5,683 bases of DNA, from positions 1 through 5,683 of the forward strand of contig JAFNAH010000403.1 of assembly GCA_017860075.1 (NCBI GenBank), given 5' to 3'. Each line of letters begins with the position of its first letter. The first letter of the stretch is position 1. This document shows, one piece after another, positions 1 through 5,475 of this stretch. The notes under the pieces are model-generated. The model worked only from the letters and a program-made list of their open reading frames with translations, made no database searches and had not been told where the DNA came from. The DNA is from Acidobacteriota bacterium (GTDB lineage Bacteria; Acidobacteriota; UBA6911). A program made the position numbers and the translations under genes.

Positions 1-1
1 C

Positions 2-1243
2 AAGCACCACGTGGAGACATACGGCCCGCAATCACGATTCGGCTACAAGGACTTCCTGCCGATGTTCAAGGCGGAGAAGTTCGACGCGGCCTCGTGGGCA
101 AAGCTCCTCAGGGAGTCAGGCGCAAAATACGTGGTGCCGGTGGCCGAGCACCACGACGGCTTTCCCATGTACGACTACGATTTCACCGAGTGGAGCGCCG
201 CAAAGATGGGGCCGAAGCGCGATGTCCTCGGCGAACTGGCGCAGGCGATCCGGAAAGAGGGCCTGGTGTGCGGCGCCTCGTCGCACCGGGTCGAGCACTG
301 GTGGTTCTTCGATGCCGGTATGAAATTCGACTCCGATGTGCGCGATCCTCGGTACGCGGCCTTTTATGGTCCGGCAAAGGACCAGAAGGCCGCCGAGAAC
401 CAGCGCGAACCGCCGACCAGGGAGTTCCTGGAGGACTGGCTGGTTCGGTCATGCCAGATCGTCGACAAGTACCAGCCGCAGCTGATCTGGTTCGATTGGT
501 GGATTGCCCAGCCGCCGGTTCATCCGTACCTCCGGAAGTTCGCCGCGTACTACTACAATCGCGGGGTGGAATGGAAGAAAGGCGTGGCGATCAATTATAA
601 GAAGCACGGGGGCGAGTCGTTTCCCGACGGCGCCGGCGTTCTTGACATCGAGCGCGGGCAGCTGGCGGTCATCCGGCCGTATTTCTGGCAGACCGACACA
701 TCGGTGTCAAAGAACTCATGGGGGTATGTGAAGAACCAGGACTACAAGACGGTGGACTCACTTGTCGATGACCTGGTCGACATCGTGAGCAAGAACGGTG
801 CACTGCTCCTGAACATCGGGCCGAAGCCTGACGGAACGATTCCCGAACCCGAACAGGAGATGCTGCTCGAGATCGGCCGGTGGCTGAAGGTGAACGGCGC
901 ATCGATCTACGGTACACGTCCCTGGAGGGTCTACGGTGAGGGGCCGACCCGGGTTGTGGAGGGTCCGTTTGGCGATACGAAGAGGAAGCCCTTCACGGGT
1001 GAGGACATACGATTCACTACCCGGGGCGACATACTTTACGCGATTGCGCTCGCCTGGCCCGACAGCGGCAAGCTCGTGATCAAGTCGCTCGGTGGCGGCG
1101 CGAACAAGACGAAGGTGAAGGATGTGAGCCTGCTCGGATACAGCGGCACACTGGAATGGAAGCAGACGGCGCGCGGCCTGGAGGTGAACCTGCCCGGCGC
1201 GAAGCCCTGCGAATACGCCTTCACGCTGAAGATCAGTCCTTGA
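2..1243 (+). CDS. Alpha-L-fucosidase, GH29 family (5' truncated by window edge)
   Basis: Exo-glycosidase that removes alpha-L-fucose from glycans; most bacterial members are periplasmic or secreted. The frame is open to the left edge (K-H-H before the first possible start, a GTG at 11), so the true start lies outside; counting from that GTG gives 410 residues. Family members are usually about 450-500 aa, so the signal peptide and first strand of the barrel are probably missing. Seen here: FGYKDF (10-15), the substrate-pocket motif HHDGF (47-51), KMGPKRD (65-71), and LIWFDWW (158-164), whose D162 aligns with the GH29 nucleophile. Also seen are the WQTDTS/SWGY block (226-239) and the family hallmark SKNGALLLNIGPKPDGTIPE (260-279). 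Residues from about 310 form the usual C-terminal beta domain. The acid/base is not certain; E214 is a candidate. The family call is firm, but substrate linkage cannot be read from the sequence. Confidence 0.95.
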   Translation, partial: KHHVETYGPQSRFGYKDFLPMFKAEKFDAASWAKLLRESGAKYVVPVAEHHDGFPMYDYDFTEWSAAKMGPKRDVLGELAQAIRKEGLVCGASSHRVEHWWFFDAGMKFDSDVRDPRYAAFYGPAKDQKAAENQREPPTREFLEDWLVRSCQIVDKYQPQLIWFDWWIAQPPVHPYLRKFAAYYYNRGVEWKKGVAINYKKHGGESFPDGAGVLDIERGQLAVIRPYFWQTDTSVSKNSWGYVKNQDYKTVDSLVDDLVDIVSKNGALLLNIGPKPDGTIPEPEQEMLLEIGRWLKVNGASIYGTRPWRVYGEGPTRVVEGPFGDTKRKPFTGEDIRFTTRGDILYAIALAWPDSGKLVIKSLGGGANKTKVKDVSLLGYSGTLEWKQTARGLEVNLPGAKPCEYAFTLKISP

Positions 1244-1252
1244 CCAGTACCG

Positions 1253-1302
1253 CGTGCGGCGGGTCGCTGACCCGCCGCGGCGCCTCAGGGAGGCGCCGCA
1301 CG
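1253..1302. repeat. Nested palindrome (two adjacent hairpins inside an outer stem), possible terminator
   Basis: Starting 9 nt after the fucosidase stop, three mutually competing perfect stems can form. Stem A pairs 1256-1265 with 1269-1278 (10 bp, 3-nt loop). Stem B pairs 1277-1286 with 1290-1299 (10 bp, 3-nt loop). An outer stem pairs 1253-1261 with 1294-1302 (9 bp). All are very GC-rich. Either two tandem hairpins or a branched fold is possible. No clean U-tract follows (the next bases are GGTTTAT), so a textbook rho-independent terminator is only partly matched. The shape also fits a dispersed REP-like palindromic unit, but only one copy is in this window. Confidence 0.7.
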
Positions 1303-1306
1303 GGTT

Positions 1307-1312
1307 TATAAT
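1307..1312 (+). promoter_or_regulatory. -10 box (TATAAT) for the TPR gene, possibly leaderless
   Basis: A perfect TATAAT ends 6 nt before the ATG at 1319. Normal -10-to-start spacing would put the transcription start at or within a base or two of that ATG, implying a leaderless mRNA. No convincing -35 box is visible, because the expected place lies inside the upstream GC-rich palindrome. The GAGGG at 1313-1317 is only one base from the ATG, too close for a normal ribosome binding site. Confidence 0.5.
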
Positions 1313-1318
1313 GAGGGT

Positions 1319-2284
1319 ATGCGTCTCATCCCTGCAGTCCTGATCCTGTTCCTCTGTGCACTTCGGATTGACGGTTACCCGGAGCAGAAGATCTACCAGG
1401 TAGTTGGCAAGATCTTGCGATCCGACGGCCAGCCTTTCGGGGACGGAGCGCCGGTGATGTTTCTTCACGGTGCCGTCACCCCCTTTGTCGCCAAAGCCCT
1501 GGCCGGCCCGGACGGCCAATTCAGGTTCAAGGACATCCCGGCCGGAACATACATGCTTATTGCTGCGCTGCCGAAGATCGGAGAAACGCGCAAGACGGTC
1601 GAAGTGGGCCCGAGCTTCGCCGATTCCAAGGGCCGGGTGACGGTCACTTTCGAGATCGACGGGACATCGATGGTGAGGGGCCGCGTGGTCTCGACGGCGG
1701 AACTGTCCGTCCCTCAAAACGCTCGCCAGGAATACTCACGGGCACACGATGCCGTCGCGCGCCAGGATATCGATGCAGCGATTGCCCATCTGAAGAAGGC
1801 CATCGAGATCGCGCCGCAATACGCGGCGGCGTGGAACCAGCTCGGAACCATCGCCTACCAGAGCAAGCAGTATCCTCAGGCCGAAGCGTATTTTCGCGAG
1901 GCCCTGAAGCAGGACCCGAACGCCTACTCGCCGCTCGTCAACCTGGGAGGAGCGCTGATGGCCCAGAACAAGGTCGAAGAATCGCTTGCCGTTAATCTCG
2001 AGGCGGTTAAGGCTATGCCAGGGGACGCCTTGGCGCACTCGCAACTCGGATCAAGTTATTTCTTCCTCGGGCGGCTGGATGAGGCGGAAATCCAGTTGAA
2101 GGAGGCCAAGGCAATCGACCCGGGCCACTTTTCCTATCCACAGCTGGTGCTTGTCGGGATTTACACGCGCAGGAACCAGCCCGAGGCTGCTGCCGCGGAG
2201 ATACGGGAATTCATCAAGCTGCACCCCGATTCGGAGTGGACTCCCAAGCTGCGCAAGGCGCTCGAGACCCTCGCCGTCCCCTAA
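1319..2284 (+). CDS. Exported TPR-repeat protein with N-terminal carboxypeptidase-regulatory-like domain
   Basis: A 321-aa protein likely to act outside the cytoplasm as a protein-interaction scaffold; no enzymatic function is visible. Residues 1-19 form a signal peptide (MRL, then a hydrophobic run to about C13-A14). The Cys does not sit in a good lipobox, so a lipoprotein is unlikely. Residues about 25-125 read as a small beta-sandwich of the carboxypeptidase-regulatory/CnaB-like type: VVGKILRSDGQPF, then GPDGQFRFKDIPAGTYML, ending in VTVTFEIDG and a further MVRGRVV strand. From about 134 to 305 there are four clear TPR units and a weaker fifth, with typical AWNQLGTIAY, PLVNLGGALMAQ and HSQLGSSYFFLGRLDEAE helices, each followed by D/P-type turns. 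The ATG at 1319 is chosen because the signal peptide begins there and a -10 box lies just upstream. It stands alone, and its stop overlaps that of the convergent operon by 3 nt. This architecture is common in Acidobacteriota, which is inference from memory. Confidence 0.9.
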   Translation: MRLIPAVLILFLCALRIDGYPEQKIYQVVGKILRSDGQPFGDGAPVMFLHGAVTPFVAKALAGPDGQFRFKDIPAGTYMLIAALPKIGETRKTVEVGPSFADSKGRVTVTFEIDGTSMVRGRVVSTAELSVPQNARQEYSRAHDAVARQDIDAAIAHLKKAIEIAPQYAAAWNQLGTIAYQSKQYPQAEAYFREALKQDPNAYSPLVNLGGALMAQNKVEESLAVNLEAVKAMPGDALAHSQLGSSYFFLGRLDEAEIQLKEAKAIDPGHFSYPQLVLVGIYTRRNQPEAAAAEIREFIKLHPDSEWTPKLRKALETLAVP

Positions 2285-3123
2285 ATTGCATTTTCAGGGT
2301 CAGACCCTGAAAATGAAAAAAAGAGGCGGAGCATATAGACGACCAGAACAGCCGCAACGGCGAAGCTGACCAGGAATATCAGGAACGCAGCCCATTGGGG
2401 CGCTACTCTCCAGGCAGCCGGATCGAAGGTTCCCTGCAACACGAGCAGGCGCAGTTCATGCCGGGTGATCACCATCAGGAGTAGGGAAGCGAACAACGCC
2501 ACGCCAGCAAGAAGGAATCGTCGCTTGAAATAGAGATGCAGCGAGCCAAGCGACAGAACAACCCCCACTGTCAGGGCCCAGATCGCCCGCGACCGCATCA
2601 GCGGGCCCAATAAATCCCCGAGCGACAGCAGGTAAGCCAGGCCGGCTGCGCCCGCCGCAGCCATCCCGTATGCGAAGATCTTCTTCCCGGCGGAAAAGAT
2701 CCCGGCATCCTTGGCTCCCAGCACGCCTGCGAAGAAGCCCCCCACTGTGAGCGCTCCCAGGACCATGTGCAGCCACCGGAAGGCATAGTCGCCCGCCGCC
2801 GGGTTCCACTGGAATCCACCCTGGCCCCGCGCGTAGAGCTGGCGGATCAGGTCCGGGTGCTCTGCCATCGAGAAGACCGAGCTGTAGACCAGCGACACGT
2901 AGAGAAGCCCGAGGAGTGCCGGCCAGAGCCAGCCTGTCCCAGCGGGCTTTCCGCCTTTGAGGCAGAATGCGGCCGCGTACAGGAGGTAGTAGACCAGGAT
3001 CACCGCAGGGATGATCAGCAGGAAGAACCAGGCACTCACGATCGAGGCCGGGTACATCTGCAGCGGGTACACGAGCTGGAGGAAAAGCAGCGGTGCCACT
3101 CCCAGAGTGACCGTGGCCGCCAT
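2281..3123 (-). CDS. Multi-helix membrane subunit, probable partner of the CydA-like/cytochrome c protein
   Basis: A 280-aa integral membrane protein, second gene of the operon. About seven or eight hydrophobic segments are visible (roughly 5-18, 28-52, 66-84, 115-136, 149-168, 179-197, 204-219 and 243-268). It is not a recognisable CydB, which is usually larger. Notable features are the opening GVAPLLFLQLVYPLQMYP, the helix RWLHMVLGALTVGGFF with H119 as a possible haem or metal ligand, and ITRHELRLLVL (219-229). No CXXCH is present. Operon position argues for a structural subunit of the same complex, perhaps an electron- or proton-path element. The listed ATG (3121-3123) has no ribosome binding site. 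The frame stays open further upstream (SARLKLLFPSA before the Met), and the well-placed start at 3159-3161 is out of frame with it, so the true N-terminus is probably longer (see findings). The last ten codons before I280 are made of the palindromic repeat. Function beyond membrane subunit is unknown. Confidence 0.8.
   Translation of the reverse strand: MAATVTLGVAPLLFLQLVYPLQMYPASIVSAWFFLLIIPAVILVYYLLYAAAFCLKGGKPAGTGWLWPALLGLLYVSLVYSSVFSMAEHPDLIRQLYARGQGGFQWNPAAGDYAFRWLHMVLGALTVGGFFAGVLGAKDAGIFSAGKKIFAYGMAAAGAAGLAYLLSLGDLLGPLMRSRAIWALTVGVVLSLGSLHLYFKRRFLLAGVALFASLLLMVITRHELRLLVLQGTFDPAAWRVAPQWAAFLIFLVSFAVAAVLVVYMLRLFFSFSGSDPENAI
2289..2315. repeat. 27-nt perfect palindrome centred on GGGTCAGACCC (repeat copy 1)
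   Basis: Arms 2289-2301 and 2303-2315 are perfect 13-bp inverted repeats around a single A at 2302. The first 18 nt from 2290 (attttcagggtcagaccc) recur exactly at 5458-5475 in the same orientation. The palindrome lies 4 nt after the TPR stop codon and inside the last ten codons of the convergent membrane-protein gene (S270-A279). It has T's on the 5' side and A's on the 3' side whichever strand is read, which is the wrong polarity for an intrinsic terminator. A dispersed REP/RAYT-type repeat unit is the likely nature, but this is inference, as no transposase is in the window. Confidence 0.8.
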
Positions 3124-3157
3124 CGCACTCGGGAACAGCAGTTTGAGTCGGGCAGAT

Positions 3158-4669
3158 TCATTTTCCCCCTCCTGCCTTGAGAGTCATGAAGTAGTCGATC
3201 AAGGCTTCGCGCTCGATCTTGTCTCCTGTGAAGGCCGGCATCCCAACGCCCATGTCGGCGGCGTTGTCGAGCAGGTTGCTGTAGTCCTCACGGGTGAGAC
3301 CGGTCAGCGAGGTCGTCTTGTCGCCCCGTCCGCCCATCGGATGGCATCTCCCGCATCGAATCTCGAAAATCGTCTGTCCCAACGCGACCCCCTGCAACCC
3401 GTAAATTGCAGAAATGTGCCGCCGATCGAGACCGGTCTCAATGTGCGCGGCAATGGCATCCGCCTCGCTTGCCGTGCCCAGGAACGGCGGCATATTGCCC
3501 TTGAGCAGGTGGGCCCCTTTGATGATGGCGGCAATGAAGGGTCGGTCAACGCCGTCGAAGGCGGGCTTCAACGCCTTGTAGCCCGTCATCGCATGACAGC
3601 TCCGGCAGGCGTGGCGGAACAGGTCTGCGCCGTCATCGCCGGAACGATAGGAGATGGCGGAAAGGTAGCCCTCCTTCCTGTATCTGTCCGCGTCCGCAAC
3701 CTCGATCCCGTTGCCGTACATGTAGCCGACAATGATGTAAGGTTTCCGGACAGCCTCTCGGAACCATTCGAACGAACCGAACCAGCCGAGGCCCATGGCC
3801 ATCAGGACCAATGCGACCGGCACGCGCAACTTTCCCGGAGCAATGAGCCCGAACAAGACAAGGAGGGCAGCGACGATGCCTGCGAACCAGTAAGAGAGAT
3901 GAAGAGCCGCGATGGGCGTGGGCAGACCCTGGATGGCTGCTGCAGTCACCGCCGCGGGAATGGCCTTCCAGTACCAGTAGAGGGATGGAAGCGCGATCGC
4001 CAGCCCGCATAGGCCCCACCACGCGGTCTGCCGGACGATCCGGGCTTTGGATTCGCCCGGTTTCAGGCCCGCGGCCACGAGAAGGGCATAGAGCCCTGCC
4101 AGCATCACACACACGCCGGTACGCATGATCAGCGAGGGCCAGAATGTCGGATTGAAGAATCCGTTCCACAGGCGGCCGGTGACCAGCCAGGCAGCGGGCG
4201 TCAGCATGAAAGTGATGATGCCGTTGATGACGAAGAGGGATAGCCATGCGGCCCAGAAGTAGATCCAGCCGATCTTCATGTGGTCGGCCGGGGCCATGTG
4301 CTTCCACCCGTAGAAGTAGAGAATGGCGGCCATGATCTCCACGACGAAGAACGTCCATTCCGTGGCCCACATCCAGACGAAATTGTGAATGAGAACAGCC
4401 ACCGCTGCCGGGCTGAGCAGGCCGATGCAGAACCAGATGCCGACGCCGGTGAGCGCGCCTGTCACCAGGGTGACCAGCGCGAAGAGTTTGCTCAACCGCT
4501 GCAGGAAGACAAGCCGATGGGCGTCGCCCGTTTTGCGTGCGGCGCGCTCGTTGATTACCAGGAAGAGCCCGCCGCCGATCGCGAAGTGAGAGATGAAGAC
4601 ATGCAGGACTGCTATACCTGCGATCAGGATACCGTAACCAATCTGCAGGTCCCAGAACGGGTACTCCAT
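3158..4669 (-). CDS. Cytochrome bd-superfamily subunit I-like protein fused to a C-terminal dihaem cytochrome c
   Basis: 503-aa membrane protein, first gene of the operon. Residues 1-320 match the CydA fold by eye. H23 lies in helix I (counterpart of the high-spin haem ligand His19 of E. coli). E104 and E111 in EWTFFVVE parallel E99/E107. Also seen are FYGW (119-122), SLFVINGIITFMLTP (144-158, like the CydA ALWILVANGWMQNP block) and EAVRKPY (305-311) in place of EYGRQPW. About eight transmembrane helices fit a periplasmic C-terminus, instead of nine in E. coli CydA. The Q-loop is missing: only about 14 residues separate helices VI and VII. The haem b558 ligands His186 and Met393 appear replaced (R183, and F or nearby). 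Residues 340-503 hold two cytochrome c domains: CRSCH (355-359) with candidate Met ligand M393 (NMPPF), and CGRCH (439-443) with M477 (GMPAF). Likely role: terminal oxidase-like or other redox complex using cytochrome c rather than quinol, similar to the c-fused, non-quinol clades of the bd superfamily. Catalytic activity is inferred. The start has AGGAGGG four bases upstream. Confidence 0.9.
   Translation of the reverse strand: MEYPFWDLQIGYGILIAGIAVLHVFISHFAIGGGLFLVINERAARKTGDAHRLVFLQRLSKLFALVTLVTGALTGVGIWFCIGLLSPAAVAVLIHNFVWMWATEWTFFVVEIMAAILYFYGWKHMAPADHMKIGWIYFWAAWLSLFVINGIITFMLTPAAWLVTGRLWNGFFNPTFWPSLIMRTGVCVMLAGLYALLVAAGLKPGESKARIVRQTAWWGLCGLAIALPSLYWYWKAIPAAVTAAAIQGLPTPIAALHLSYWFAGIVAALLVLFGLIAPGKLRVPVALVLMAMGLGWFGSFEWFREAVRKPYIIVGYMYGNGIEVADADRYRKEGYLSAISYRSGDDGADLFRHACRSCHAMTGYKALKPAFDGVDRPFIAAIIKGAHLLKGNMPPFLGTASEADAIAAHIETGLDRRHISAIYGLQGVALGQTIFEIRCGRCHPMGGRGDKTTSLTGLTREDYSNLLDNAADMGVGMPAFTGDKIEREALIDYFMTLKAGGGK
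3159..3173 (-). promoter_or_regulatory. Strong ribosome binding site with ATGA stop-start overlap between the two operon genes
   Basis: Read on the minus strand: AGGAGGGGG (3165-3173), AAA, then ATG at 3161-3159, whose TGA overlap (3160-3158) is the stop of the CydA-like gene. This is the classic arrangement for translational coupling. The ATG, however, opens a frame one base off from the long membrane-protein frame downstream. The signal is clear; which reading it truly serves is the question. Confidence 0.65.
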
Positions 4670-4673
4670 CCGA

Positions 4674-4680
4674 CCCTCCT
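4674..4680 (-). promoter_or_regulatory. Ribosome binding site AGGAGGG of the CydA-like gene
   Basis: On the minus strand AGGAGGG is followed by TCGG and the ATG at 4669-4667, a spacing of 4 nt. It fixes the start of the 503-aa protein. No clear promoter for this operon could be picked out in the rest of the divergent region (4681-4767). Confidence 0.75.
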
Positions 4681-4767
4681 CTTGCCGCCCGTCATCTGTG
4701 TCATGCCAGGCACTCTTGCGCTACTACGCCGAGCCTGCCGCTCTCCCTTTCGCAGGGAATCTGAAGC

Positions 4768-4796
4768 TTGATAAGCCAATACCGTTCATCTAGTCT
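4768..4796 (+). promoter_or_regulatory. Candidate sigma70-type promoter for the cytochrome c gene
   Basis: TTGATA (4768-4773) and TAGTCT (4791-4796) are separated by 17 nt, placing the transcription start about 25-30 nt before the GTG at 4829. The -35 is a good match; the -10 keeps only the TA...T positions. This is the AT-richest part of the 159-nt divergent region. It is a weak computational-style call made by eye. Confidence 0.35.
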
Positions 4797-4816
4797 AATA
4801 GAAATTCGGGTCTATC

Positions 4817-4824
4817 AAGGAGGT
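4817..4824 (+). promoter_or_regulatory. Ribosome binding site AAGGAGGT deciding a GTG start
   Basis: A full 8-base match to the anti-Shine-Dalgarno complement, 4 nt before GTG at 4829. It supports the GTG as the start of the cytochrome c gene, in agreement with the signal peptide that follows. Confidence 0.85.
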
Positions 4825-4828
4825 AATT

Positions 4829-5438
4829 GTGGAAAGGAAGCACGCTTTCGCAGCTGCGTTGTTGGTTGTCGCTTTGTTCGCTCTCCCATGTCTGCTCCAG
4901 ATCGGACAGCTCGCCGGTCAGACTGGCACCTTTTCGAAGGACCAGGTCGCGCGAGGCGCATACCTCATCACTGCGGGAACCTGCAGCGACTGCCACACTC
5001 CGAAGACGTTCACTCCCAAGGGACCGGTTCCCGACATGAGCCGGAACCTTTCGGGCGCGCCGGCGGACATCAGGATTCCCCCGATTCCTGCCGGAGTGAT
5101 CGATTCCCCCGATTCCTGCCGGAGTGATCTCGCCGACGGGCTGGGGCGCACTGGGGACAAACGATATGACCGCATGGGCGGGGCCTTGGGGAGTCAGCTT
5201 CGCAGCCAACCTGACGCCGGACAAGGCGACAGGCTTGGGCAGTTGGACCGAGGCCGCCTTCATCAAGTCGATGCGCACCGGGAAGCACAAGGGTGTGCTG
5301 CGCGACATCCTGCCTCCCATGCCCTGGCAGGGGCTCGGGCAACTGACCGACGATGATCTGAAAGCGATGTTTGCGTACCTGCAGTCGTTGAAGCCGATTC
5401 AGAACAAGGTGCCTGATCCTATCCCGCCGAAGCGTTGA
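4829..5438 (+). pseudogene. Secreted monohaem cytochrome c, frameshifted by a 28-bp tandem duplication
   Basis: As read, the frame from GTG 4829 runs 175 codons to a stop at 5354-5356, but its family-like sequence stops at residue 91; the rest of the protein continues in another frame to the TGA at 5436-5438. Removing one 28-bp copy joins the two halves into an uninterrupted 193-aa protein. That protein has a signal peptide (about 1-30), one haem c site CSDCH (52-56), a TGWGALGTNDMTAWAGPWG segment, a FAANLTPD...GSWTEAAFIKSMRTGKH block, and LPPMPW with M155 (reconstructed numbering) as the likely sixth haem ligand. It ends with TDDDLKAMFAYLQSLKPI, the typical last helix of this family of small c-type cytochromes. 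It lies divergent from the CydA-like/cytochrome c gene, suggesting it is or was a periplasmic electron carrier for that complex. Good ribosome binding and conserved residues in both halves suggest the break is very recent, switchable, or an assembly error. Confidence 0.85.
5074..5129 (+). repeat. Exact tandem duplication, two copies of a 28-bp unit
   Basis: Bases 5074-5101 and 5102-5129 are identical over all 28 positions, and the match ends sharply on both sides (5073 versus 5101 and 5102 versus 5130 differ). Each unit itself contains GATTCC twice, 9 nt apart, giving four occurrences in all. Since 28 is not a multiple of 3, an extra copy shifts the cytochrome c reading frame. Confidence 0.97.
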
Positions 5439-5457
5439 TGCCGCGCCCGAAGATTGG

Positions 5458-5475
5458 ATTTTCAGGGTCAGACCC
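5458..5475 (+). repeat. GGGTCAGACCC repeat, copy 2
   Basis: This is an exact 18-nt match to 2290-2307 (attttcagggtcagaccc). The palindromic core GGGTC-A-GACCC is intact, but the right arm then diverges (CGCTT instead of TGAAAAT), so this copy is a half-degenerate version. It lies between the convergent ends of the cytochrome c gene and the EamA-type gene, and supplies the TGA stop codon (5470-5468) of the latter. Confidence 0.8.

Noticed and set aside
758..1717. Long minus-strand open frame (319 codons) across the fucosidase end and TPR gene start
   Set aside because: It is antisense to two well-supported genes, crosses the intergenic palindrome, and its arginine- and histidine-rich translation has no domain pattern; it is a GC-driven shadow.
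2289..2315. Palindrome as a bidirectional rho-independent terminator
   Set aside because: The GC stem is followed by A's, not T's, on both strands, so the U-tract is on the wrong side. A role in termination cannot be excluded but is not supported.
3011..4012. Plus-strand open frame of 333 codons
   Set aside because: Antisense to the CydA-like protein and its partner, with no ribosome binding site or recognisable motif; a shadow of the real minus-strand genes.
4768..4779. FNR/CRP-like site (TTG, six bases, CAA)
   Set aside because: The spacing between half-sites is two bases short of the FNR consensus (TTGAT-N4-ATCAA), and the left half overlaps the candidate -35 box; likely chance.
5074..5129. 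Start of a CRISPR-like array
   Set aside because: The two 28-bp copies are directly adjacent with no spacers and lie inside a coding sequence.
4790..5320. Minus-strand open frame of 176 codons opposite the cytochrome c gene
   Set aside because: It is antisense to the clear cytochrome c and has low-complexity composition; it reads through the tandem duplication only by chance.
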